NCBI GenBank assembly: GCA_964547795.1
Contig: CAZJPD010000006.1
Span: forward strand, 1-34,153
Length of the DNA: 34,153 nucleotides
Direction of reading: 5' to 3'
From: CAZJPD01 sp964547795
Lineage (GTDB): Bacteria > Pseudomonadota > Alphaproteobacteria > Rickettsiales > Midichloriaceae
Shown: piece by piece, positions 1 through 8,060 of the stretch
Numbering within the stretch: position 1 is the stretch's first letter
Layout: each line of letters starts with the position of its first letter
Notes under the pieces: model-generated
Seen by the model: only the letters and a program-made list of their open reading frames with translations
Database searches by the model: none
Told to the model about the DNA's origin: nothing
Position numbers and translations under genes: made by a program

Positions 1-135
1 TTAAATAACTGAGTATGGGGCAAGAGATCAGCACTATTTATGAGGGAATTATAAGAAGTCTGCTTCAATAATAGATATTGATAAATATTTTATTTCATGT
101 AGGGTGCAATCTGAGAAAATTAAGGCAAAGCTTTT

Positions 136-1500
136 ATGAGTTTAAAGTCCATAAAATTTGGTGGTACTTCCATGGGAAGTGCAAAATCAATACTAGAATG
201 TGCTAGTATTATAAAAGATAAAATTGCTGACTCTTCCGTTATTGTTACAGTATCAGCTGTAAATGGAGTAACAGATAAATTAGTCAGGATTATAGAACTT
301 GCACGAAAGTTAAAACCAAGATTGGTAAAATCTAAAATTGTAGAAATCTCAGATTTACATAAAAAGATACTTGAAGGGATAATTGTGAATACAAAAAAAA
401 GTAAATATATTTGGCATCACGAATTTGAACCTATTATCGCTAAACTTGAGGCTATAAGTTATGGAACTAGTTTGGTGGGAGACTTAACAGATAAAACTGT
501 TGCAAGGATTTGTGCATTTGGTGAAAAACTATCATCTTTACTGATGGTACATACACTTGGTCGCATTGGGGTTGCTACACAAATAGTAGAATCAGAACGG
601 ATAATCAAGACAGATAGTAATTATCTAAAAGCAAAAGTAAATTTTCAGAATACAGCTGTTTTAACTAAAAAGATTCTGAAACCAATACTTGCAGAAAAAG
701 TAGTTCCTGTAATTACTGGCTTCATTGGAAGGGATATACATGGAGACATTACACTTCTTGGTAGGGGGGGAAGTGACTATACGGCATCTATCATTGCCAT
801 GGGGTTTGATGCCAGTGTTATTGAAATTTGGACAGATGTTGATGGTATAATGACAGCAGACCCAAAAATAGTTAAAGATGCCTTTTCATGGGAAAGCTTA
901 GATATGGATATAATGTCAGAGATGGCATATAGTGGTGCAAAGGTAGTGCATCCGGATATGATTGCACTTGCAGTGGAAAAGGACATACCTGTATATGTGT
1001 ATAATACTTTTAACCGTTCTTTTAGAGGAACAGGGATAACAAATGTTGTTCCTTCTCATACCAGAGGAATCTTGGCAAGTTTTGGCAACATCCTCATTAC
1101 CTTGGAAAATACCAGTATAATCAACAGGGTTGGTTTTGTAAAAAAAATCACTTCAATAGTAGCCGAGCATAATGTCCCAATTGACGTTTGTACAACCTCA
1201 GAAATCTCATTTACTTTTTCTATAAAAACGGAAGATTATTCGAGAAAGTTATGCAAAAATTTGAAAAACTTTGCCAAAGTTAAGGTGAAGCAGGATATAG
1301 CCAAATTATGTTTCATAGGTAACAATGTGAACCTTGACAATGCACTTCTTTCAGGAATATTTGATTCATGTAAAAGGAATAATGTCTCTACATATGCAAT
1401 AAGTGTTAGTGCATCTGGCAATAACATTACTTTGATGATAGATGAGAGCAAAAGTGATGTAATTTTACAGGCATTACACAAAAAATTCTTAAAGAAGTAA
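136..1500 (+). CDS. lysC: Aspartate kinase (aspartokinase)
   Basis: Cytoplasmic kinase that phosphorylates L-aspartate, the first committed step toward DAP, lysine, threonine and methionine. The 454-residue protein opens with the nucleotide-binding motif KFGGTSMG (residues 7-14). It has GRGGSD at 209-214, then IEIWTDVDGIMTADP and SEMAYSGAKVVHP, all typical of the amino-acid kinase fold of monofunctional aspartokinases. The C-terminal third (from about ITLENTSIINRVGFVKKI) fits the paired ACT domains through which lysine or threonine usually inhibits the enzyme. Length matches the class of E. coli LysC (449 aa), and no homoserine dehydrogenase domain is attached. AAGG about nine bases before the ATG is a plausible ribosome binding site. 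lysA begins two bases after the stop, so the two are almost certainly cotranscribed. Which amino acid inhibits it cannot be told from sequence alone. Confidence 0.95.
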   Translation: MSLKSIKFGGTSMGSAKSILECASIIKDKIADSSVIVTVSAVNGVTDKLVRIIELARKLKPRLVKSKIVEISDLHKKILEGIIVNTKKSKYIWHHEFEPIIAKLEAISYGTSLVGDLTDKTVARICAFGEKLSSLLMVHTLGRIGVATQIVESERIIKTDSNYLKAKVNFQNTAVLTKKILKPILAEKVVPVITGFIGRDIHGDITLLGRGGSDYTASIIAMGFDASVIEIWTDVDGIMTADPKIVKDAFSWESLDMDIMSEMAYSGAKVVHPDMIALAVEKDIPVYVYNTFNRSFRGTGITNVVPSHTRGILASFGNILITLENTSIINRVGFVKKITSIVAEHNVPIDVCTTSEISFTFSIKTEDYSRKLCKNLKNFAKVKVKQDIAKLCFIGNNVNLDNALLSGIFDSCKRNNVSTYAISVSASGNNITLMIDESKSDVILQALHKKFLKK

Positions 1501-1502
1501 TC

Positions 1503-2720
1503 ATGCAAACGGCGGAATATTTTCAAAAATATAAAGGTTTATTAAACCAGATCATTGACACTGTTGATACTCCTTTTTTTGTTACGGATAAATCAATTTT
1601 ACAACGGAAAGTTCAAAACATAAAAAGTGCTTTTGGTTGCCTGCTATACTATGCTGTTAAAGCTAATTTTAATCCACACATTATACAGGCACTTAAAGAA
1701 GCAGGTGTCGATGGAATAGAAAGCATTTCACCATACGAAATACAGCTGGCTAAGAAGATGGGCTTTAAAAATACCCAAATATTATTTACTGGTAACAATG
1801 CAACTATGGATGAGTTAGACAAAGCAAAAGAAGCAGGGGTTACAGTAAATATGGGTTCAATGTCAGAACTTAAATACTTTGCAAACAAATATAAGGGAAG
1901 TAAAATTGCCATCAGGATTAACCCTGGATTTGGAGATGGAGAATTTAAGCAAGTAGTAACAGGAGGAAAAGACTCTAAATTTGGTATTTTACATACACAG
2001 ATAGATGATGCGTTAAAAATAATAGGTGCTAGTAATATCTCCCTTATAGGATTGCACTGTCATTTGGGATCGGGGTTATATAATACTGATAGTTTTTCGC
2101 CTATGGTGGAATATATGTTTAACTTAGCCAGTAAAGTTAAAGGGATAGAGTTTATTGATCTTGGAGGTGGTTTAGGTGTTAGGTATAAGCCTTCTGATAA
2201 AGAAATTGATTTAAGTCAGTTTGCCAATGTGATCAGAGAATATTACGAAAAATATGATGAATTAAAATCCAATAAGGTCCAAATTATACTTGAACCAGGA
2301 AAATATTTAGTTGCTGAATCAACTTTTTTACTCACCAAGATTACCAATATAAGAGAACAACAGGATATAAAAATTGTAGGAGTTGATACAGGGTTTAATC
2401 ATATAGTTCGCCCTGTTCTTTATTCCTCGTACCATCATATAATTAACATATCTAAGCTTCATGAGGAAAAGGAAGAAGTAAAGGTGGTTGGGAATATTTG
2501 TGAATCAACAGATGTGTTAAATGAAAAAATACAAATATCAAAACCAGAGGAGGGGGATATACTAGCTGTACTTACGGCAGGTGCATATTGTTCTTCAATG
2601 AGTAACCTGTATAATCTGCGTCCTTATGCTTCCGAAGCATCAATACATGATGACAAATTTTTTATAACAAGAAAAAGGTTGGGGTTTGAAGAAACTATAG
2701 GTTCTTTAGGGTTTGTCTAA
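1503..2720 (+). CDS. lysA: Diaminopimelate decarboxylase
   Basis: PLP enzyme of fold type III that decarboxylates meso-diaminopimelate to L-lysine, the last step of the pathway whose first enzyme lies directly upstream. Visible family features are YYAVKAN with the PLP-binding Lys53, HCHLGSG at 185-191, the glycine-rich phosphate-binding stretch DLGGGLGVRYKP, EPGKYLVAE, and CESTDVL with the active-site Cys333. At 405 residues it is of ordinary length and looks intact. The start ATG lies two bases past the lysC stop, with purine-rich AAAGAAG just upstream inside lysC. Related decarboxylases (ornithine/arginine or carboxynorspermidine) share the fold, but the motif set and the lysC partner favour LysA. 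Confidence 0.93.
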   Translation: MQTAEYFQKYKGLLNQIIDTVDTPFFVTDKSILQRKVQNIKSAFGCLLYYAVKANFNPHIIQALKEAGVDGIESISPYEIQLAKKMGFKNTQILFTGNNATMDELDKAKEAGVTVNMGSMSELKYFANKYKGSKIAIRINPGFGDGEFKQVVTGGKDSKFGILHTQIDDALKIIGASNISLIGLHCHLGSGLYNTDSFSPMVEYMFNLASKVKGIEFIDLGGGLGVRYKPSDKEIDLSQFANVIREYYEKYDELKSNKVQIILEPGKYLVAESTFLLTKITNIREQQDIKIVGVDTGFNHIVRPVLYSSYHHIINISKLHEEKEEVKVVGNICESTDVLNEKIQISKPEEGDILAVLTAGAYCSSMSNLYNLRPYASEASIHDDKFFITRKRLGFEETIGSLGFV

Positions 2721-2931
2721 AGCATAGTTAATTACCGATAAATGAGGAGTATTTATTTTGGAGTGTCACGGATCAACCCCTCTCATGCTTATTTCCTTAT
2801 GATTTTTTCTTGACTCTCTAAACATTATCAGTACCCAAGAAACAATGAGTATGTTGTTTTTATTAAAATAAGAAAAAACTCGACAAATTAACGAATTTTC
2901 GCCAATTATATAGTCAATAAAATTATTATAT

Positions 2932-4401
2932 ATGATAAGAATGCAGGAAGTTCTGAACTTGCCTTACCATAAGCTAAAGAGGTTATTGGTTGATAAAGAA
3001 CTATCTGCACTTGAGTTAATAAATTGCTTTTTAAACTCCGCTCAGGAAAAAAATGATAAGTATAATGCATTTCGTGAAATTACCAGGGATTATGCTTTAG
3101 AACAAGCCAGGCTATCTCAAAAAAGAATTGATGCAGGTAAAATGGGTAAAATTGAGTGCCTTCCTGTTGGTGTAAAGGATAATTACTGCACTAAAGGAGT
3201 ACTTACAACTGCCTGCTCAAAGATACTAGAGAATTTTATACCAACTTACGAATCAACTGTAACACAAAAGCTATTTGCAGAGGGTGGAATAATGATCGGT
3301 AAGACTAATATGGATGAGTTTGCAATGGGTTCTTCAAACACAAATAGTTATTTTGGAAATGTCATTAATCCATATAAAGCATCAGATTCAAATAAGGATT
3401 TAGTCGCAGGTGGTTCTTCTGGTGGTTCAGCAGCAGCAGTTGCAGCAAAAATGTGCCTTGGTGCTTTAGGAAGTGATACAGGAGGTTCAGTTAGATTGCC
3501 TGCTGCATTTACAGGAACTATTGGAGTGAAACCAACTTATGGTAGATGTTCTAGGTATGGCATGATACCTCTTGCTAGTTCTTTAGATCAGGCTGGAGTT
3601 CTTGCGAATAACCTTATTGATACTGCTTTAGTGTTGGAGTCCGTTATGAGATTTGATGAAAAAGATTCAACGTCAAAAGATTTAGCAACCCCTGATATCC
3701 TAAATAACATAGGCAAAAGTATAAAAGGTTTAAAAATAGGGATTCCAAAAGAATATGAAAATACCAATCCATCTATAATGGAGTATTGGGAAAAAGCAAA
3801 AAAGTGGTTTGTGGATGCTGGAGCAGAGATAGTTAATATATCCCTACCACATACAAGTTATGCAATTGCTATATACTTTATTATAATGTCGGCGGAAGCT
3901 TCTTCAAACATGGCTCGTTATGATGGTATGGGATATGGAGTGAGGATTGAAGAACAAGGTGATGGGTTTTATGATATGGTAGAAAAAACTCGTACAGAGT
4001 GTTTTGGACAAGAGGTGAAAAGAAGGATTATTTCTGGTACTTATGTGCTTTCTGCAAGTCATTTTGGTGATTATTACCAGAAGGCACAAAAAGTACGTAG
4101 GCGGATTGCTAACGATTTTCACGAAGCTTTTTCTAAGGTCGATGCAATACTTACACCAACCACTGCAAATCCAGCTTTTGGTGTTAATGAAAAACCTAAT
4201 CCAATTGATATGTATTATAATGATTTGTTTACCGCACCATCTAGCCTTGCTGGATTGCCTGCCATCTCAGTGCCAGTGGGATTATCAAAAAATAAATTAC
4301 CATTAGGGCTACAAATAATTTGCAAAGCTTATGATGAGGGGGGTATGTTTAAGTTCGCCAGCATAATTGAAAAAAATTCAGAATTTAAAGTTTATAATTA
4401 A
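2932..4401 (+). CDS. gatA: Glutamyl-tRNA(Gln)/aspartyl-tRNA(Asn) amidotransferase subunit A
   Basis: Amidase subunit of the GatCAB complex. It releases ammonia from glutamine so that misacylated Glu-tRNA(Gln) or Asp-tRNA(Asn) can be amidated. The amidase-signature triad is visible: Lys82 in VGVKDNYCTKG, cis-Ser162 in GGSSGGSAAA, and nucleophile Ser186 in GSDTGGSVRLPA. The Ser162-Ser186 distance equals that of well-studied GatA proteins. Length (489 aa) is normal. Two in-frame ATGs (2932 and 2941) are both possible and neither has a clear Shine-Dalgarno. gatC and gatB are not adjacent here. The stop shares its last base with the ATG of nth (TAATG), indicating translational coupling. Other amidases share the signature, but overall length and motif context favour GatA. 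Confidence 0.93.
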   Translation: MIRMQEVLNLPYHKLKRLLVDKELSALELINCFLNSAQEKNDKYNAFREITRDYALEQARLSQKRIDAGKMGKIECLPVGVKDNYCTKGVLTTACSKILENFIPTYESTVTQKLFAEGGIMIGKTNMDEFAMGSSNTNSYFGNVINPYKASDSNKDLVAGGSSGGSAAAVAAKMCLGALGSDTGGSVRLPAAFTGTIGVKPTYGRCSRYGMIPLASSLDQAGVLANNLIDTALVLESVMRFDEKDSTSKDLATPDILNNIGKSIKGLKIGIPKEYENTNPSIMEYWEKAKKWFVDAGAEIVNISLPHTSYAIAIYFIIMSAEASSNMARYDGMGYGVRIEEQGDGFYDMVEKTRTECFGQEVKRRIISGTYVLSASHFGDYYQKAQKVRRRIANDFHEAFSKVDAILTPTTANPAFGVNEKPNPIDMYYNDLFTAPSSLAGLPAISVPVGLSKNKLPLGLQIICKAYDEGGMFKFASIIEKNSEFKVYN

Positions 4402-5045
4402 TGGATAAGAGAATTGTAGATGAAATATTTTTAAGATTTAGCAGACAAACCCCCATCCCTCGCATTGAGCTTAACTATATTAACAACTTTACTTTGTTTA
4501 TAGCCGTTGTTCTTTCTACACAATCTACTGATAAAGGTGTAAATAAGGTAACTCCTACATTATTCAAGAAGGCAGGTGACCCACGTAAGATGCTTTTACT
4601 TGGTGAGGTAGAACTGAAAGAATATATAAAAAGCATAGGACTTTATAACTCTAAAGCAAAAAACATCATAAAAGCCTGTGAAATTATGGTTGCAGAACAT
4701 AATAATAAGCTTCCGGAAAATTTTGATGATTTACGTAAATTACCTGGTGTTGGTAGAAAGACAGCTAATGTGTTGCTAAATTCTCTTTTTAATCAGCACA
4801 CAATAGCAGTTGATACACACGTACTTAGGGTAAGCAATCGTATTGGGCTTTGTAATACAAAAACACCTGATGCGACAGAAGAAGCCCTACACAAAGAGAT
4901 ACCAAATAAGTGGAAAAAATATGCACATCATTGGTTAGTTTTGCATGGTAGATACATTTGCAAAGCAAGGAAACCACTTTGTTCTGATTGTATAATCAGG
5001 GATTTATGTAGATTTAAAAAACCCAGCCCAAACCCTACTAAATGA
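4401..5045 (+). CDS. nth: Endonuclease III (DNA glycosylase/AP lyase)
   Basis: Base-excision repair enzyme that removes oxidised pyrimidines and cleaves the resulting abasic site. The 214-residue protein has the helix-hairpin-helix LPGVGRKTAN with catalytic Lys120, the catalytic Asp138 in VDTHVLRVSNR, and a C-terminal [4Fe-4S] motif Cys187-x6-Cys194-x2-Cys197-x5-Cys203. These positions are the same as in the E. coli enzyme. The start codon overlaps the gatA stop. It looks complete and functional. Immediately after its stop the sequence degenerates into transposase remnants, so nth is the last intact gene of this run. Confidence 0.95.
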   Translation: MDKRIVDEIFLRFSRQTPIPRIELNYINNFTLFIAVVLSTQSTDKGVNKVTPTLFKKAGDPRKMLLLGEVELKEYIKSIGLYNSKAKNIIKACEIMVAEHNNKLPENFDDLRKLPGVGRKTANVLLNSLFNQHTIAVDTHVLRVSNRIGLCNTKTPDATEEALHKEIPNKWKKYAHHWLVLHGRYICKARKPLCSDCIIRDLCRFKKPSPNPTK

Positions 5046-5055
5046 ATTATCTTAT

Positions 5056-5148
5056 GGGCAAACTATCGTAATGGATAATGTAAGCTTTCATAAAACTATA
5101 AATAATCTCAGCTCGGAGTTTTATATCCCTGTAGCAACCATATTATAA
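5056..5148 (+). pseudogene. IS630-family transposase fragment
   Basis: Directly after nth, one frame reads GQTIVMDNVSFHKT and continues to a stop at 5146. The 'GQ.IVMDN.SFHK' string is the hallmark of the second acidic residue of the DDE catalytic domain in IS630/Tc1-mariner type transposases. Nothing upstream (nth) or downstream continues the protein, and the expected following 'LPPYSPxLNPIE' block is unrecognisable. I read this as a short relic. The assignment rests on one motif. Confidence 0.5.
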
Positions 5149-5286
5149 TTAATCAATAAAAAGCATATATATTGCATCATTTTAGCACAAAATTCCATAT
5201 ATATGGTAATAAGGTACTTTTCAATAAATTTAATACTATTCTTTGCTACATCAGTAATTTTGTCATAATTGCTATAATGCTCTCTA

Positions 5287-5374
5287 TTCCATTTATACAC
5301 GATCAAAAAAATTTTGAATTGAGGTTTAAAACAATAGCAACTCGTCATGATTACATTCCTTTAAACCTTTTCTT
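5287..5374 (+). pseudogene. IS5-like transposase C-terminal fragment
   Basis: In the frame running through this stretch the translation reads KNFELRFKTIATRHDYIPLN. This resembles the conserved C-terminal 'F+.IATRYDK' box of IS5-family (IS427/IS1031-type) transposases. The frame is open from 5172 but its first two thirds look like AT-rich noise, so only the C-terminal box is treated as a relic. There is no intact transposase. The TIR-bounded element begins at 5376. Confidence 0.35.
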
Positions 5375-5484
5375 AGACTCTCTACAAAAAGTAAAGTATG
5401 CAAAATCACCATCTGCCAACCATCCGATTTATAGGGGTTTACTTTTGTAGATTTTAGGATTTCAGCTGTTTTGCAGAGAGTCTA
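5374..5484. mobile_element. Small MITE-like element with terminal inverted repeats and TA flanks
   Basis: A 14-base sequence GACTCTCTACAAAA (5376-5389) reappears in inverted orientation as TTTTGCAGAGAGTC (5469-5482), with 13 of 14 positions complementary. Each arm is flanked outside by TA (5374-5375 and 5483-5484), as expected for the TA target duplication of IS630/mariner-type elements. A second nested inverted pair, around CTACAAAAAGTAAA (5383-5396) and TTTACTTTTGTAG (5438-5450), sits inside. The element is about 107 bp, non-coding, and ends right at the stop codon of the adenosine deaminase. It could equally be one decayed IS end plus chance. Confidence 0.4.
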
Positions 5485-6852
5485 TTACTTCAGATGTTTG
5501 ATATAGTCCTGATTAAGCTTATATTTTTCCATCCAATGAAGTAATAGTTTCTTGTACTCAACCTTTATACTTTCCTCTCCAAAGATGGCTTCTGCTCCAT
5601 TAAAACAAAGTATAGCTATCTCTTCGGCTTTAAGCGGATGAAAGCCTTCCGGTATTTCGTGTTTCCTATCTAATCCTGCTAAAATGGCTATCATATGTTT
5701 AATTAATACCCCACCAATACTAGGGTTGTCTGAACTAATGGTAATCTTCATTTTGTGTTTTCTGAACAGTGCAAAAAACGGATGTTCCCACAAATTCCTG
5801 ATAAATATTCTCTTACCACCCTTTGTTTTTGCACAAGGGATATATTCCTTTTCATTTTTTTCTTTAACATGGAGGCATAAACCCAGATTAAGGTTGATAA
5901 TAGGCATCATTATCAACGTGATACCCCTTTGTTTTACATACTCTATCGCATCAATATCCTCTAATATTTGGTATCCATGAGCAAGCCGTGTTATTGGTAA
6001 CGTGTTCACTACATCCAACATATGTTCAACACCAACTCCTTCTCCTCCATGTGCTTCACATCCAAGTCCTAATTCTTTGATCTTCTCATATCCAGCTTTG
6101 AGATGTATTGGCCATCCTGTTTTATCTTTCTCGTGCCCTGCTGATTCAACACCAACAAATACACCTGGTACAATTTTTTGTGCTTCTTCCAACCAGCTTG
6201 CTGCCTCTAAAGTTCTTTCATGTGTAGTTTTTATTTCTCCTGTAGCTTTAGTTTTGTTAAAACAATGTAAAAACCTTAATTTTACACCATTATCTTGATA
6301 TTTTTTGATGGTACTCTGAAATAATAAGTAAAGTTGCTTTCTAGCGTTTTCAGGTGTTTCATCTGGAAATAGTGAATATGCGATTTTTATATTTTGCTGT
6401 AACTCTGTATAGAATACTTTTTGTTTGATACACTCATTCAAATATTTATCTAGTATGAATAATATATCATCCTTAGTTTGAATACCACCTGGTGGATGCC
6501 TATGTCCTTGTACAGTAGCCATTATTCTGTCAAAGCTTTTAAAGCTCTCAAAATCAACGTTATACCTTAGATTTTGTGGCCTTCCCCCATTATCTAAATA
6601 AAAGCTCCTGTTAAATATATCAATATAATTTTCATGGGGGTCTTCAATTGACAGTGAATTAGGTCCATTTAAACAAGAGTATTCTCCATTGGACTTTTTT
6701 TCAATGGTAATCAGTTTATTTCTCACACCTAAATCCCATGCAATGTTCGGAGATATTACACCTGGCAGATGTACATGTATGTCGCAGATTGGAAGATCAT
6801 CTATCATATTTTGAGTAAGTGTGGTAAGGTTGCTTAAGAAATTGCTTGTCAT
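5485..6852 (-). CDS. Adenosine deaminase family protein
   Basis: Metal-dependent deaminase of the amidohydrolase superfamily, expected to convert adenosine (or a related purine nucleoside) to inosine. Zinc-site features are DIHVHLPG with His26 and His28, the HGGE motif (His268, Glu271), AHGYQI with His292, and SSDNP with the metal-binding Asp375. The residue after that Asp is usually a second Asp contacting the purine (SSDDP); here it is Asn376, which could alter substrate preference. At 455 residues it is about 100 longer than common bacterial adenosine deaminases, with extra sequence before and between the motifs. It is transcribed divergently from guaB, 87 bases apart, which suggests a purine-salvage context. 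Its stop codon abuts the small inverted-repeat element. The specific substrate is not settled by sequence. Confidence 0.85.
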   Translation of the reverse strand: MTSNFLSNLTTLTQNMIDDLPICDIHVHLPGVISPNIAWDLGVRNKLITIEKKSNGEYSCLNGPNSLSIEDPHENYIDIFNRSFYLDNGGRPQNLRYNVDFESFKSFDRIMATVQGHRHPPGGIQTKDDILFILDKYLNECIKQKVFYTELQQNIKIAYSLFPDETPENARKQLYLLFQSTIKKYQDNGVKLRFLHCFNKTKATGEIKTTHERTLEAASWLEEAQKIVPGVFVGVESAGHEKDKTGWPIHLKAGYEKIKELGLGCEAHGGEGVGVEHMLDVVNTLPITRLAHGYQILEDIDAIEYVKQRGITLIMMPIINLNLGLCLHVKEKNEKEYIPCAKTKGGKRIFIRNLWEHPFFALFRKHKMKITISSDNPSIGGVLIKHMIAILAGLDRKHEIPEGFHPLKAEEIAILCFNGAEAIFGEESIKVEYKKLLLHWMEKYKLNQDYIKHLK

Positions 6853-6939
6853 AATTATTTAGGCTATTAGCATAAGGTAATTCTAAAATGCCATAACTAG
6901 GTATTATTACTAACCATAAAATGCAAACATTTTTCCGAA

Positions 6940-8058
6940 ATGAAAAAAATTAAAAAATTATATTCCTTAGATGATGTCTTAATAGAGCCACATTATTCAA
7001 ACATCATTCCAAAAGACGCTGATACATCCACAAATTTAACCAGAAAAATTACCTTGAACATTCCTTTCATCTCAGCAGCGATGGACACAGTTACAGAGCA
7101 TGAAATGGCAATACAAATGGCCATCGTTGGTGGAATAGGAGCAGTACACAAGAACATGAGTATTGATTTACAATGTCAAGAAGTCGCAAAAGTAAAAGGT
7201 TATCAAGTTGATAGTGTTAATGATAAAAATGCTTCTGTAGATCAAAGCAACAGGTTGCGTGTAATTGGGGCTGTTGGAACTGGGGAGGAAGCGATTCAAA
7301 GGACAGAAGCTCTTCTCAGCGCTAATGTTGATCTCATTGCTATTGATACTTCACACGGACATTCACAAAATGTGATTGATACGATCAAGGAAATAAAAAA
7401 AATATCACCAACTACTGAAGTAATTGCAGGGAACATAGCAACCAAGGATGCGGCACTTGCTTTGCTTTATGCAGGAGCTGATACCTTGAAGGTTGGCATA
7501 GGTCCTGGTTCTATATGTACTACAAGAATAGTATCAGGTGTAGGAGTTCCACAATTTTCAGCAATCCTCGAAATTTCTGAAGTTTGCCAGACAAAAGATG
7601 CTTTTCTCATAGCAGATGGAGGAATAAAATATTCAGGCGATATAGTCAAAGCTATTGCAGCAGGTGCGGATTGTGTGATGCTTGGCTCATTGTTAGCTGG
7701 GACAGACGCAACTCCTGGAGAGATAATTACAATCAACGACAAAAAATACAAACAATATAGAGGTATGGGTTCATGTACTGCTATGAAAGCTGGTTCAGCA
7801 GATAGGTACTTTCAGGAAGAGGAAATAAATCTTGTTCCTCAGGGAGTAGAGGGATATGTGAAATATAAAGGTGCTGTAAGTGATGTAATTGCCCAATTAA
7901 AGGGAGGATTAACCTCCGCAATGGGTTATACAGGAAACCAAACGATAGAGAAAATGAAGTCAAACTGTACATTTGTTAAAATCACCACTGCAGGAATGAA
8001 GGAGAGCCATGTACATAGCCTTGATCAATTTAAACCTACGCTTAATTATGAAAAGTAA
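6940..8058 (+). CDS. guaB: IMP dehydrogenase, catalytic domain only (no CBS domains)
   Basis: Oxidises IMP to XMP with NAD+, the rate-limiting step of guanine nucleotide synthesis. The (beta/alpha)8 barrel carries GPGSICTTRIVSGVGVPQ with catalytic Cys193, the GADCVMLGS phosphate loop, YRGMGS, and a mobile flap with the catalytic Arg289-Tyr290 pair in DRYFQ. GMP reductase is less likely because of this flap and the IMPDH-type 'CTTRIVSGVGVPQ'. Typical IMPDHs are about 490 residues with two CBS domains after residue 90. Here only a short linker (about residues 86-99) joins NMSIDLQCQEVAKV to NRLRVIGAVG, giving 372 residues. CBS domains normally give purine-nucleotide allostery, so this enzyme should lack it. 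guaA starts two bases past the stop. Confidence 0.93.
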   Translation: MKKIKKLYSLDDVLIEPHYSNIIPKDADTSTNLTRKITLNIPFISAAMDTVTEHEMAIQMAIVGGIGAVHKNMSIDLQCQEVAKVKGYQVDSVNDKNASVDQSNRLRVIGAVGTGEEAIQRTEALLSANVDLIAIDTSHGHSQNVIDTIKEIKKISPTTEVIAGNIATKDAALALLYAGADTLKVGIGPGSICTTRIVSGVGVPQFSAILEISEVCQTKDAFLIADGGIKYSGDIVKAIAAGADCVMLGSLLAGTDATPGEIITINDKKYKQYRGMGSCTAMKAGSADRYFQEEEINLVPQGVEGYVKYKGAVSDVIAQLKGGLTSAMGYTGNQTIEKMKSNCTFVKITTAGMKESHVHSLDQFKPTLNYEK

Positions 8059-8060
8059 TT

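Larger units (their letters stand above)
5046..5484. other. Long intergenic stretch holding mobile-element debris
   Basis: Between nth and the convergent adenosine deaminase there are 439 bases without an intact gene. They contain an IS630-like fragment (5056-5148), an AT-rich stretch with nothing recognisable (about 5149-5286), an IS5-like C-terminal fragment (5287-5374) and an inverted-repeat-bounded small element (5374-5484). No tRNA or clear promoter was seen. Confidence 0.6.

Noticed and set aside
1..135. Possible 3' end of an upstream gene or a leader for lysC
   Set aside because: A stop codon occurs early in every forward frame and too little sequence is visible to recognise any protein or regulatory RNA.
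2743..2814. Short ATG frame in the gap before gatA
   Set aside because: Only 23 codons with no recognisable sequence; ordinary for AT-rich DNA.
4043..4306. Overlapping 87-codon frame inside gatA
   Set aside because: It lies wholly inside a well-conserved gene in another frame and has no family features.
6940..8058. GMP reductase instead of IMP dehydrogenase
   Set aside because: The short length invites it, but the DRYF flap, the CTTRIVSGVGVPQ loop and the guaA neighbour fit IMPDH.
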